A stretch of 46,185 nt of DNA. Source: Dehalococcoidales bacterium. GTDB lineage: Bacteria > Chloroflexota > Dehalococcoidia > Dehalococcoidales > RBG-16-60-22. The position numbers were made by a program, and so were the translations under genes. The stretch is taken from NCBI GenBank assembly GCA_028714335.1, contig JAQTMM010000006.1, positions 1 through 46,185 of the forward strand, in the 5' to 3' direction. Of the stretch, positions 17,857 to 27,419 are shown one piece after another (within the stretch, counting starts at the first letter, position 1; the number at the start of each line of letters is the position of its first letter). The notes beneath the pieces were generated by a model. It was not told where the DNA came from and did not search any database. It was given only the letters and a program-made list of their open reading frames with translations.

Positions 17857-18063
17857 ATGGGCACGATATATCAAAAGCTATTATGGTTTATGGGTTTTAA
17901 AACCAGCGAGACTATCAGCGCGATGCTGGCCCGGCAGAAGAAGCGGTTGGGAAACTGGTGGTGGTTATTTCCGATAACGACGCTGCTGGGAACGTTAGGA
18001 TTGTTTTTATTTGAAATCTGGCTGACGATTCACGTGGCGACGATGCAACGAAAACGAAGCTAA
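17857..18063 (+). CDS. Small membrane protein, 68 aa
   Basis: MGTIYQKLLWFMGFKTSETISAMLARQKKRLGNWWWLFPITTLLGTLGLFLFEIWLTIHVATMQRKRS, one TM with flanking basic residues. Confidence 0.5.
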   Translation: MGTIYQKLLWFMGFKTSETISAMLARQKKRLGNWWWLFPITTLLGTLGLFLFEIWLTIHVATMQRKRS

Positions 18064-18207
18064 ATACACACGAAAAACCCAACTTAACCGAAACCCTATG
18101 TTATTATGTCAATTATCCTTCTCTACGAACACTACACGACATAACATATATTGTGCGCCCCAAATGATTTATAGCTTTTGATGGGTGACATAATAAGATG
18201 AAGAGCT

Positions 18208-18870
18208 TTACAGACTTGATTTAATTTCAATCAACTTATCAATTGCTTTATTGATACACTTATGGATATCATTGTAGTTTTTATTCAGTTTCACAATATC
18301 AGACGACTTATTTTCTGATGATTCAAAATTTTTTATATGGTCTTGGCCTTGTGACACTGCCCTTTCCAATTCTTTAAACATTTTTACACTATTAAGTACA
18401 ATGTTTAATCGTTCTTGATTTGTATCAAGCATTAATTTAGGTCTATCAGATAAAAGAAGATTTAATTTTGTTAACATTTTATACAAGCGAATATCAATTT
18501 TTAATGCCATTTTTATCATATAATTACAGTCTCTATTAGCTTGAAATAGTAAATTTAGATTAAGACTATTTTCATCTGAATGTGACAGTATAATCATGGA
18601 TTCCATATCGAGCCCAGTTCTTTTACCTAAAGTTGATTCTTCTAGCATTTCTTTAGTAGTTTTTGTGTCATAAGGAAATAGTTGTATTTCTATTCTTCTT
18701 AACCAATCAAGAATTTCATTTAACATTCTCTCAATTCGCTCTTTTTTCTGAATGTTCTTAGTTTGACTAATAGATTTTAAACCGATCCACAATGCAACGA
18801 TAACAGCAACTAATGTAGCGCCAGCACCTAAAGGCGTTGCCCAATCCTTTATCCATTGTCCTATATCCAT
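18208..18870 (-). CDS. Membrane-anchored hypothetical protein, N-terminal TM plus helical domain, AT-rich
   Basis: N-terminal GAGATLVAVIVALWIGLKSI followed by long Lys/Asn/Ile-rich helical sequence; visibly lower GC than its neighbours. Confidence 0.7.
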   Translation of the reverse strand: MDIGQWIKDWATPLGAGATLVAVIVALWIGLKSISQTKNIQKKERIERMLNEILDWLRRIEIQLFPYDTKTTKEMLEESTLGKRTGLDMESMIILSHSDENSLNLNLLFQANRDCNYMIKMALKIDIRLYKMLTKLNLLLSDRPKLMLDTNQERLNIVLNSVKMFKELERAVSQGQDHIKNFESSENKSSDIVKLNKNYNDIHKCINKAIDKLIEIKSSL

Positions 18871-18938
18871 ACCCCCATTATACTCTTAAACATATGGCTT
18901 TCAATGAAATTTTGCTTTTATGCAAATATGAAAGCTAA

Positions 18939-18954
18939 CAGATTTTGATTACAG
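18939..18954 (-). repeat. Right arm of a 16-bp inverted repeat
   Basis: CAGATTTTGATTACAG, exact reverse complement of 17787-17802. Confidence 0.85.
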
Positions 18955-18965
18955 CCCGTGAGGCT

Positions 18966-19868
18966 TTAGCGAAAGAGCAGGAACGTACCGGCTACGGCCG
19001 CCGCCATACCTAAAGCTACCTTCCAGGTAAAAACCTCAATGCGGCGGTTAATGAAGAAAGACAGCAGGAAGATAAACACAATCTCAATGCTGACCAGAGG
19101 CGCTACAAGGTTGGCCGGGCTCCTGCCTAAAGCGGCAAAGTAAAGAATCTGGCCGCCGGCGGTGAAAAGACCGGATATTATCATAAGCAGTATGTTCTTT
19201 TTGAAAGAAAGCCGTTTAAAATGAATACGCTGCTTCTTGCTGATTAAAAGCCAGACTAAAAACCCCAGTGCCGCCGCAGAATACGCTATAAAGTTGCCAA
19301 CTATGGCGGACCCCGCCTCCTGGACGGCAGGCTTAATCAAAATCGGGGTAACGCCCCAGCAGACCGCGGCGACTAGAGAGAATATAATGCCCTTAACCTC
19401 GTCGGCGGTGAGTTTTTTCTTGCCGCCGGATTCATGAGTTTTGTGCTGGGTAATCAGAATCACGCCGGACATCATCAGTAAAGCGCCAAAAGCCACATAA
19501 AACGTCAGGGTCTCACCGAGGAAAATCCAGCTTAAAACGATGGTAATAATGGGACAGGTCTGGGTAATCGGCATAGAACGGTTAGCCCCTATATAGCGAA
19601 AGGCATCGTAAGCCAGGGACCGCCCGATGATGAAATGGATAATCCCTACCGCCGCCAGCATCCCTAACGCTTTAATGGATATTGCGGCGAGAAGTTGCCA
19701 ATCACCGACAATGGAGATGACGACAGCAAACAAAGGAATACCCGTGAAAATACTGATTGAGGTGACGGTAAAGGCTTCTCCAGCCTCGCCAGCCGTCTTC
19801 CTGACGAGGACAATGCCTACAGCGAAGAATACGGCACTGACAAGAGCCAGTATTAAGCCTATGTCCAT
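18966..19868 (-). CDS. EamA/DMT-family transporter
   Basis: About 10 hydrophobic segments with duplicated architecture; GANRSMPITQTCPIITIVLSWIFLGET. Confidence 0.88.
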   Translation of the reverse strand: MDIGLILALVSAVFFAVGIVLVRKTAGEAGEAFTVTSISIFTGIPLFAVVISIVGDWQLLAAISIKALGMLAAVGIIHFIIGRSLAYDAFRYIGANRSMPITQTCPIITIVLSWIFLGETLTFYVAFGALLMMSGVILITQHKTHESGGKKKLTADEVKGIIFSLVAAVCWGVTPILIKPAVQEAGSAIVGNFIAYSAAALGFLVWLLISKKQRIHFKRLSFKKNILLMIISGLFTAGGQILYFAALGRSPANLVAPLVSIEIVFIFLLSFFINRRIEVFTWKVALGMAAAVAGTFLLFR

Positions 19869-19904
19869 ATAGTTATGTTAAGTTACCTGCCCCTGTATTC
19901 CAGC

Positions 19905-21062
19905 CTATGCAGTAATGGCAGCTTTCAGTGAACCTGAAATCACGTTTAAAAGCCTAGGCAAACCCCAGCCTTTGGACGCGGAAATAATCACCGTGCTATC
20001 GTCCGGGGCGATGCCAAGGGTGGCAATAACGCTTTCTAAGCCCTCGCCGCCGGGCAGCGGCTCATCGGGGAAAAGGCAATCGATTTTATTCAGCACGGTA
20101 ACGCGCTTTTTGTTCGTCAGCTCTAAATCAGCGAGGATTTTCTCCACTGCCTGGCACTGTTCCGGCGCTTCCGGCGATGAAACGTCCACGACATGCAGTA
20201 ACAAATCAGCTTCAGAAAGCTCCTCCAGCGTGGCGCGGAAGGCGTGAACGATGGTTGGTGGGAGTTTACGGATAAAACCGACCGTATCGGAGAGTAAAAC
20301 GGTGCTGTTATCGGGCAAATTAAGGCGGCGGGTGGTGGGATCTAAAGTGGCGAAGAGCCTATCGTCGGCCAGGATATTAGTCTTGCACAGAGAATTAAGC
20401 AGCGTGCTTTTACCGGCGTTGGTATAGCCGACTAAAGCGACTACGGGGACACGGCTGCGCTGCCTTTGCTGGCGGTAAAGCGCGCGCCGGCGGCTGATTT
20501 CGGCGTTTTGCTCTTCTAAACGCTGGATTTTACGCCGAATAAGGCGTCTATCCGTCTCCAGCTGTGATTCGCCGGGGCCGCGGGTGCCGATGCCGCCACC
20601 CAGCCTCTCCAGATGGCTCCACTGGCCTGCCAGACGGGGTAAAAGGTATTGGTGCTGGGCTAACTCCACCTGAAGGCGCCCCTCGTGCGTCCTGGCGCGT
20701 TTGGCGAAGATATCCAGAATCAGCGCCACGCGGTCAATGACCTTAACGTCCAGAGCTTTTTCCAGGTTTTCCTGCTGTTTAGGCGTCAGTTCGTCGTCGA
20801 GGATGAGGACGGAAAAGCCTTTTTTATCCTTTAAAGCTAAAAGGTCCTGAATCTTGCCCCTGCCGACGTAATAATCGTGGGAAGGCGTGGGCAGCTGCTG
20901 GACGATTTTATCAACGACGATTGCTCCGGCGGAGGCTGTCAATAAAGCCAACTCCTCCAGAGAGTCCAAAGCTGTTTGCCTTTCATGGCTGCCCTTGCCG
21001 GACACGGCTAATAATAGCGCTTTTTCCGGCGCGGGCCTGGTGACGATGATATTTTTAGGTAT
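19905..21062 (-). CDS. hflX: GTPase HflX, probable ATA start
   Basis: GYTNAGKSTLLN, LFATLDPTTRRL, DTVGFIRKLP, GGIGTRGPGESQLETDRR. The frame continues upstream of the ORF-track GTG as (M)PKNIIVTRPAPEKALLLAVSGKG, bounded by an in-frame TAA; AGGAG lies 6 nt before the ATA. Confidence 0.9.
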   Translation of the reverse strand: MPKNIIVTRPAPEKALLLAVSGKGSHERQTALDSLEELALLTASAGAIVVDKIVQQLPTPSHDYYVGRGKIQDLLALKDKKGFSVLILDDELTPKQQENLEKALDVKVIDRVALILDIFAKRARTHEGRLQVELAQHQYLLPRLAGQWSHLERLGGGIGTRGPGESQLETDRRLIRRKIQRLEEQNAEISRRRALYRQQRQRSRVPVVALVGYTNAGKSTLLNSLCKTNILADDRLFATLDPTTRRLNLPDNSTVLLSDTVGFIRKLPPTIVHAFRATLEELSEADLLLHVVDVSSPEAPEQCQAVEKILADLELTNKKRVTVLNKIDCLFPDEPLPGGEGLESVIATLGIAPDDSTVIISASKGWGLPRLLNVISGSLKAAITA

Positions 21063-21082
21063 GATTTACTCCTGTGAGATGA

Positions 21083-22267
21083 TTATCTTTTAGGGGTAAG
21101 GCGGCGGGTATTGCGCCACCCGGAAAGACGCGATAATCCTTTGACTAAAGACACGTCCGGGATGGTCAATGAAAGTCTCACGTAGCCCTCGCCGCTGGGG
21201 CCGTAACCGATGCCCGGCGTAACGGCAACACTCACCTGGTCCAGCAAGTCGGCGGTGAATTCTACCGAATTATAGCCATCCGGGACCTTCGCCCAGATAT
21301 AGAGGCTGGCCTTGGGTGGTATCGCTTTCACCCCAATTTTTTCCAGCACCTCTATAATAAGGTCGCGGCGGCGCTGGTAGATAACGTTATGTTCCGAAAT
21401 GCTGTCCTGCGGGCCGTTTAAAGCCTCGATAGCCATGTACTGGATAGCCTGTGGAATACCAGAATCCAGGTTCGACTTAATCGTTCTTAAAGCCTTGATG
21501 GCCTCGGCGTTGCCGACTGCCATACCGATACGCCAGCCGGTCATATTGTAGGTCTTAGAAAGCGAATGAAACTCGATGCCGATATCCTTGGCGCCATCGG
21601 TCTGCATAAAGCTGTTGGGCACGTAGTTATCGTAAGCGACCTCGGAATAAGGGCCGTCGTGGCAGACGAGGATGTCGTGCTGTTTAGCGAATTCTACAGC
21701 CTGCTGGAAAAAGTCCAGCCCGGCAACAGCACCGGTGGGATTATTGGGATAGTTCAGCCAGAGTATCCGCGTATCCTTGAGGATAAAGTCCTTAATGTTT
21801 TTGAGGTCCGGGAGGAAGTTATTTTCCTCCGTTAACGGCATATAGTAAGGCCTTCCTCCCGCCAATTGCGTGCCGATAGCGTAAACGGGATATGCGGGAT
21901 CAGGCACCAGCGCGATGTTGCCGCTATCAATAAAACAAAAAGCGATATGTCCGATGCCCTCCTTGGAACCGATGAGCGGTAAAACCTCGGTAGTCGGGTC
22001 AAGGGTAACGTCGAAGCGCTTCTTGTACCAATCGGCAATGGCAACGTGCAGTTCCGGCAGACCCTCGGATTCCGGATAGCGGTGATTAGCGGGGTCCTGG
22101 GCGGTCTCGCAAAGCTTTTTAATGACATGCGGCGGGGTGGGAATATCAGGGTCGCCGATGGCAAAGCTGATAACTTCTTCGCCCCGGGCTCTTTTTTCCG
22201 CTATTTTCTTATTAATTTCTACAAACAGATATGGCTTTAAAGCCTCGATACGCCTGGCTGTCTTCAT
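21083..22267 (-). CDS. dapL: LL-diaminopimelate aminotransferase-type class I/II aminotransferase
   Basis: YPESEGLPELHVAIADWYKKRF, GSKEGIGHIAF, LNYPNNPTGA, FHSLSKTYNMTGWRIG; adjacent to dapF. Confidence 0.82.
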   Translation of the reverse strand: MKTARRIEALKPYLFVEINKKIAEKRARGEEVISFAIGDPDIPTPPHVIKKLCETAQDPANHRYPESEGLPELHVAIADWYKKRFDVTLDPTTEVLPLIGSKEGIGHIAFCFIDSGNIALVPDPAYPVYAIGTQLAGGRPYYMPLTEENNFLPDLKNIKDFILKDTRILWLNYPNNPTGAVAGLDFFQQAVEFAKQHDILVCHDGPYSEVAYDNYVPNSFMQTDGAKDIGIEFHSLSKTYNMTGWRIGMAVGNAEAIKALRTIKSNLDSGIPQAIQYMAIEALNGPQDSISEHNVIYQRRRDLIIEVLEKIGVKAIPPKASLYIWAKVPDGYNSVEFTADLLDQVSVAVTPGIGYGPSGEGYVRLSLTIPDVSLVKGLSRLSGWRNTRRLTPKR

Positions 22268-22276
22268 AAAAATACC

Positions 22277-23137
22277 TCAATCTGGCCAAACACCCTCATA
22301 AACCGTTACGGCCGGGCCGCCTAAAACTATTTCTCCATTGCCGTTCCATTCGGCGTTTAGCACACCGCCGGGCAAGGTAACATCAACCTTAGATTCTGTA
22401 TACCCGTTTAACTTTGAGGCAATGGTTATGGCACACGTGCCGGAGCCACAGGCCAGAGTTTCACCGACGCCGCGTTCCCATACTCTAGCCTCGATGTGAT
22501 TCTTATCCAGCACTCGCGCTACTTCAAAGTTAACACGCTGGGGAAAGATTGACAAGTGTTCTACCAGCGGGCCCATTTTATCCATCGGAAAGTCTTTTAC
22601 CGGCGTTTTGATGAAAAAAACGGCGTGGGGATTGCCCATGGACACAAGATTCAACGTCATTTCCAGACCGCCGACGTTATCGGTGTAGGCTATCATGTTA
22701 TTTATGTCAACTACCCTACCCTGCCCGGCGCTGGTATCAACCGGTATCTGTTCGGGGGCAAAACGGGGCTTGCCCATATTCACCGAGAACTTAACGACCT
22801 TGCCGTCTTTTCTTTCCAGCTTTATTTTATTAACCGTAGCCACAGTTTCAATGGTCATTTCCTGAATATCAGACTTAGCTAAACCTTTAACCAGAACGTA
22901 CCTTGCCAGACAGCGGATACCGTTACCGCAGGTTTCCGCCTCCGAGCCGTCAGCGTCCCAGGTACGCATGCCGAAGTCTGCCTTTTGCGAAGGCATCAGC
23001 ACAATCAAGCTATCAGCGCCAATGCCGAAATGACGGTCCAAAACAATCATCGCCAGCTGCGACCAGTCACGCTCCATATTGCGCCCGTCAACCATGACAA
23101 AATCGTTGCCGGCGCCATGCATCTTGGTAAATTCCAT
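22277..23137 (-). CDS. dapF: Diaminopimelate epimerase
   Basis: MEFTKMHGAGNDFVMVDG, AETCGNGIRCLARYV, ETLACGSGTCA. Confidence 0.95.
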   Translation of the reverse strand: MEFTKMHGAGNDFVMVDGRNMERDWSQLAMIVLDRHFGIGADSLIVLMPSQKADFGMRTWDADGSEAETCGNGIRCLARYVLVKGLAKSDIQEMTIETVATVNKIKLERKDGKVVKFSVNMGKPRFAPEQIPVDTSAGQGRVVDINNMIAYTDNVGGLEMTLNLVSMGNPHAVFFIKTPVKDFPMDKMGPLVEHLSIFPQRVNFEVARVLDKNHIEARVWERGVGETLACGSGTCAITIASKLNGYTESKVDVTLPGGVLNAEWNGNGEIVLGGPAVTVYEGVWPD

Positions 23138-23167
23138 GTATTTTACTTTATCACTCCAGTCATTCTG

Positions 23168-24085
23168 TTATTCGTTTAAAAACTCTTGAAGAGTCTTTTC
23201 TATTTCTAAATCGTTTGTTTGTTCGACATCAAACCAACGTATTTTCTCGTCGCTAAGCCGGAACCAGGCATACTGATGACGGATAAAGCGGTGAGTTTCC
23301 GTCTTAATTTTTGAGACCGCGGCTTCGAGAGTTAATTCGCCTGATAAATACTGCCCGATTTGCTGGTAACCGATGCCGGACATCGAGGGTAAAGTGAAAT
23401 CATAACCCCTCTGGAGCAGATTTTCCACCTCTTTAACGAGTCCCCGCTCAATCATTGAATCCACCCGCCGGTCAACGATATTGTAAAGCGATGACCTCGG
23501 GGCGGTTAAGCCGATAATGAGGGGGGTAAAGGGGGGAGGTATTTTACGCTCGCGCCGGGAAGATGCCCGCCCTGACTTAGCATGCACTTCCAGCGCGCGA
23601 ATCACACGGCGCACATTGCGGCGATCAATTTTAGCTGCCGCATCGGGGTCGGCAACAAGCAACTCTTGATATAACTCGTCAACATTACCTTCACCAACTC
23701 CTTTAACTTTATTATACCGAAAAATTACGTCGGGTGAAACCCTGGGGACTTGCCAGCCCTCCAGCACCGCTTTTACGTATAGACCGGTGCCTCCAACAAG
23801 GAACGGCAGTTTGTTGCGCTTATGAATATCAGTTATCGCTTGACTGGCTAATTCCTGAAAAGCAGCCAAATTAAAGTCATCGTCGGGGTCAACGATATCG
23901 ATTAAATGATGAGGAACGGATTTAAGCTCTTCAGCAGTGGGCTTAGCGGTGCCGATGTCCATATAGCGGTAGACCTGGCGGCTGTCCGCGCTGACAATTT
24001 CACCCTGAAAGATAGGCGCCAGATGCAGGGCCAGGCGGCTTTTACCGATACCTGTCGGACCAACGATAGCGATAATTCGCTTCAT
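23168..24085 (-). CDS. miaA: tRNA dimethylallyltransferase
   Basis: IVGPTGIGKSRLALHLA, EIVSADSRQVYRYMDIGTAKPT, GGTGLYVKAVLEG. Confidence 0.95.
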   Translation of the reverse strand: MKRIIAIVGPTGIGKSRLALHLAPIFQGEIVSADSRQVYRYMDIGTAKPTAEELKSVPHHLIDIVDPDDDFNLAAFQELASQAITDIHKRNKLPFLVGGTGLYVKAVLEGWQVPRVSPDVIFRYNKVKGVGEGNVDELYQELLVADPDAAAKIDRRNVRRVIRALEVHAKSGRASSRRERKIPPPFTPLIIGLTAPRSSLYNIVDRRVDSMIERGLVKEVENLLQRGYDFTLPSMSGIGYQQIGQYLSGELTLEAAVSKIKTETHRFIRHQYAWFRLSDEKIRWFDVEQTNDLEIEKTLQEFLNE

Positions 24086-24090
24086 TTCCG

Positions 24091-24855
24091 TTATGTGCGT
24101 TTAGCCTCCGAAGCCTGTTTAACGATGCTAACGAAGTCATCAGCCTGCAGGCTGGCGCCGCCCACTAAAGCGCCGTCAATTTCCGGCTGGCTCATGAATT
24201 CACTGATGTTGGTGGCGTTAACGCTGCCTCCGTAAAGAATACGGATGTTATCGGCGATGTCATTGCCGTGGACACGGGTGATAAATTCGCGGATAAACTT
24301 GATGGTTTTATTGGCGTCGTTGCCAGTAGCGGATTTACCGGTGCCGATAGCCCATATCGGCTCGTAAGCAATAACCATGCCGCTAAGAAAATAAAGTTTA
24401 TCGGAGCAGGCGAAAATCTGGCTGCCTAAAATGTCCTGCGTTTTTCCGGTCTCGTTTTCCTCGGCGGTTTCACCAATACAGAGGATAGGCCTTAGTCCTA
24501 CATCAATAGCCGCCCGTATTTTCTTATTGATAATTTCATCGGTTTCACCGAGGACCTGGCGCCGCTCGGAGTGGCCTATAATTACATATTCGCAGTAGTC
24601 GGTCAGCATAGCGGGAGAAATTTCTCCGGTATAAGCGCCTTTTTCTTCGTAAAATACGTCCTGGGCGCCCAGTTGAATACCGTCACCTTTAAGTACGGCA
24701 TGGACGGAGGCTAAAGAAACAAACGGGGGGCATACGACTTTTTCGACATCCTGTATTCTGTTCAGGCGTCCCTGCATTTTCTTGACTAGATCGACGGCTT
24801 CTTTGACTGTAGTGTTCATCTTCCAGTTGCCGGCGATTAAAGGCATACGCGACAT
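24091..24855 (-). CDS. tpiA: Triosephosphate isomerase
   Basis: AGNWKMNTT, YVIIGHSERRQ, VIAYEPIWAIGTGKSAT, ILYGGSVNATN. Confidence 0.97.
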   Translation of the reverse strand: MSRMPLIAGNWKMNTTVKEAVDLVKKMQGRLNRIQDVEKVVCPPFVSLASVHAVLKGDGIQLGAQDVFYEEKGAYTGEISPAMLTDYCEYVIIGHSERRQVLGETDEIINKKIRAAIDVGLRPILCIGETAEENETGKTQDILGSQIFACSDKLYFLSGMVIAYEPIWAIGTGKSATGNDANKTIKFIREFITRVHGNDIADNIRILYGGSVNATNISEFMSQPEIDGALVGGASLQADDFVSIVKQASEAKRT

Positions 24856-24865
24856 TTCTTAACTC

Positions 24866-26068
24866 CTAAGCTCCAAATTTTGTTAGCTTACGGGCATTAG
24901 CCAGTGCCAGGGGCATAATATCCGTGCTGTGTATTCTGCCCAGCCCACCCGCCAGGAAAGCCGGTTCAGAAAATTCCTTAACGGCATCGGGGCGGCAGAA
25001 TTGACCGCAGATAACAACAGGCACTGTATGCCAGCTATGGCCGCCGTAAACCGCCGGCGTTGAATGGTCGCCGGTGACGACCAGCACGTCCGGCTTGAGT
25101 GACGTTATTGCGGGTAAAGCGGCGTCAACCTGCTCTAAAATCTTTACTTTTCTATCGAAAGCGCCGTCCTCGCCGGCAGTGTCCGTCCACTTAACATGAA
25201 AGAAGAAAAAGTCGTATTTATTATAATTGTCTTTTAGGGTCTTTATCTCGTCTTCCAGTGTTGTTCCGGCGTCAGCTACTTGCATTCCTATCAATCTCGC
25301 TAAGCCGCGATACATAGGATAAACGGCTATCGCCAGAGGATTGAGTTTGTAAATTTCCTGCATCGTTGGGAGTTTTGGTTTTTTTGCAAAACCGCGCAGC
25401 AATATCATGTTGGCGGGGTGATGGTGGGCTAAAACTGCTTTAGCTTTAGCGATAAATTCGTTAATTATGGGTGCTGTTTGTCTAGCAATAGTTGCTTCCG
25501 CCTTTACCTCTAACGGAGCCAAGCCGGTCTGCGATGGGTCTGATTCGGTGAGTTCGGTGTGCAGGTTCTTACCGCTAAAGACCACCACGAAACGGTGTTC
25601 TCTGACCGGATATGTCTTTATGTCAACTCCATTCACCTTAATGCCGTCGAGCAATTTACACAGTTCGGTGCACTTTTCCGTAGAGATACGTCCTGCCCGG
25701 CGGTCGGTGATAATGCCTTTATCATCAACCGTGCAGAAGTTACCGCGTGCCGTCATATCGTCAGGGCCGAACTCAATATCAATGCCCACAGCTTCTAAAG
25801 CGCCCCGCCCTACCAGGTTGGCGATGGGGTCGTAACCGAAAAGCGCCAGGTGGCCGGGACCGCTGCCGGGGGTAATGCCCGGGGCAATGGGGTCGGCCAT
25901 GCTGCAGATGCCATGTTTGGCAATAGTATCGAGGTGGGGAATACGGGCAGTTTCCAGTTCGGTCTTGCCGGTCTTAGGATCGGGCAAGCCGCCCAATCCG
26001 TCCAGCACCAGCATGACAATCTTTTCCGGCGAGGAAATGGCTATTTCTTTAATTAAGTTTAAGTCCAT
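24866..26068 (-). CDS. apgM: 2,3-bisphosphoglycerate-independent phosphoglycerate mutase, archaeal (ApgM) type
   Basis: VLDGLGGLPDPKTGKTELETA, GITPGSGPGHLALFGYDP, VTGDHSTP. Confidence 0.93.
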   Translation of the reverse strand: MDLNLIKEIAISSPEKIVMLVLDGLGGLPDPKTGKTELETARIPHLDTIAKHGICSMADPIAPGITPGSGPGHLALFGYDPIANLVGRGALEAVGIDIEFGPDDMTARGNFCTVDDKGIITDRRAGRISTEKCTELCKLLDGIKVNGVDIKTYPVREHRFVVVFSGKNLHTELTESDPSQTGLAPLEVKAEATIARQTAPIINEFIAKAKAVLAHHHPANMILLRGFAKKPKLPTMQEIYKLNPLAIAVYPMYRGLARLIGMQVADAGTTLEDEIKTLKDNYNKYDFFFFHVKWTDTAGEDGAFDRKVKILEQVDAALPAITSLKPDVLVVTGDHSTPAVYGGHSWHTVPVVICGQFCRPDAVKEFSEPAFLAGGLGRIHSTDIMPLALANARKLTKFGA

Positions 26069-26080
26069 CTGCGTTAATGC

Positions 26081-27262
26081 TTATATTTTATCACGTAATG
26101 CAACTACACCGGGCAATTGGTCGCCGCCGAGGAATTCCAGAGACGCGCCGCCGCCGGTAGAAACGAAGGTAATTTTGTCCGTTAAACCGAGTTTAGCAAT
26201 AGTTTCGGCGGTGGAGCCGCCGCCAATTACGGTCTTCGCTTTTAAGGTAGCCAACAGCTTCGCCAATGTGTTCGTCCCTACAGCAAATTGTGGTATTTCG
26301 GCGATGCCCATCGTGCCGTTCCAGAAGACGGTTTTACTCCTTTTGAGTTCGTTTTCAAATGCAGTAATTGTCCCGGGGCCGATATCCAGTATCATCTGGC
26401 CAAGTGGAATTTTGTCCACACTTACGATTTGTCCTTTAGCGCTGCCGTCGGGTTTGGCCGCAACAACGACGTCCACAGGCAATACCAAATTCACTTTATT
26501 TTTTAAAGCGTCTTTTATTAAGTCATTGGCGATATTAATGATATCGTCCTCAACAGCTGAAGCGCCGACGCTGTACCCTTTTGCTCTAAGAAACGTCGCT
26601 GCCATACCGCCACCAATGAGGATGGTATTTACCTTGCCCATGATGTTTTTCAGTAAAGCAACCTTATCGCTGACTTTGGCACCACCGAAAAGAGCGGTAA
26701 AGGGGTGGTTGGGGTTTTCTAAAAGCCCGCCGAGGGTGTTAATCTCTTTTTCTAATAGAAAACCTGCCACAGCCGGCAGGTACCTGGCGATACCGGATAT
26801 CGAGGCGTGGGCGCGGTGGGAGGTACCGAATGCGTCGTTGACATACACGTCGCCGAGGCTAGCTAACGCTTTAGCGAAGGCATCATCACCCTTTTCTTCC
26901 TCCGCGTGGAAGCGTAAATTTTCTAAAAGCAGCACGTCGCCGCCCTTAAGCGCCGCTACGGCGTTTTCCACCTCCTGACCTACACAATCCCTGGTCGTGG
27001 CAACAGGCTTGCCCAGAATCTCACTAAGGCGCCTGGCAACCGGGGTTAACCGCATATCTTCAACCACTTTTCCCTTGGGGCGGCCGAAGTGCGAGAGTAA
27101 GATTACTTTGGCATTACGTTCCAGGAGATAGTTGATAGTCGGTAAAGCGGCGCGGATACGTCTGTCATCGGTAATGGCGCCGGTATTTACGTCCAGCGGA
27201 ACGTTAAAGTCAACGCGGACCAAAACCCGCTTACCGGCAACATCAATATCCCTGACAGTCAT
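26081..27262 (-). CDS. pgk: Phosphoglycerate kinase
   Basis: GKRVLVRVDFNVPLD, RAALPTINYLLE, ALFGGAKVSDKVALL, GGGSTAETIAK; Met at 27262 fits the family N-terminus. Confidence 0.96.
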   Translation of the reverse strand: MTVRDIDVAGKRVLVRVDFNVPLDVNTGAITDDRRIRAALPTINYLLERNAKVILLSHFGRPKGKVVEDMRLTPVARRLSEILGKPVATTRDCVGQEVENAVAALKGGDVLLLENLRFHAEEEKGDDAFAKALASLGDVYVNDAFGTSHRAHASISGIARYLPAVAGFLLEKEINTLGGLLENPNHPFTALFGGAKVSDKVALLKNIMGKVNTILIGGGMAATFLRAKGYSVGASAVEDDIINIANDLIKDALKNKVNLVLPVDVVVAAKPDGSAKGQIVSVDKIPLGQMILDIGPGTITAFENELKRSKTVFWNGTMGIAEIPQFAVGTNTLAKLLATLKAKTVIGGGSTAETIAKLGLTDKITFVSTGGGASLEFLGGDQLPGVVALRDKI

Positions 27263-27419
27263 TTTATTCACGGCGAACTCCAAAAAAATATCAGGCGCCG
27301 ACCCGGCAAACCTGATACTCACCACCACTACAGCAAAGGCGGCGCTTAACCTTCTGTGTTATTATAACGATTATGAATTAACGTATCAAGCGTAAACTAA
27401 CTTTCTTTGCCCTAGCGAG

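Noticed and set aside
25875-26978. 367-aa plus-strand ORF opposite apgM/pgk
   Set aside because: Antisense shadow of two confidently identified genes; low-complexity Ser/Pro/Ala composition, no family motifs, no SD-linked context.
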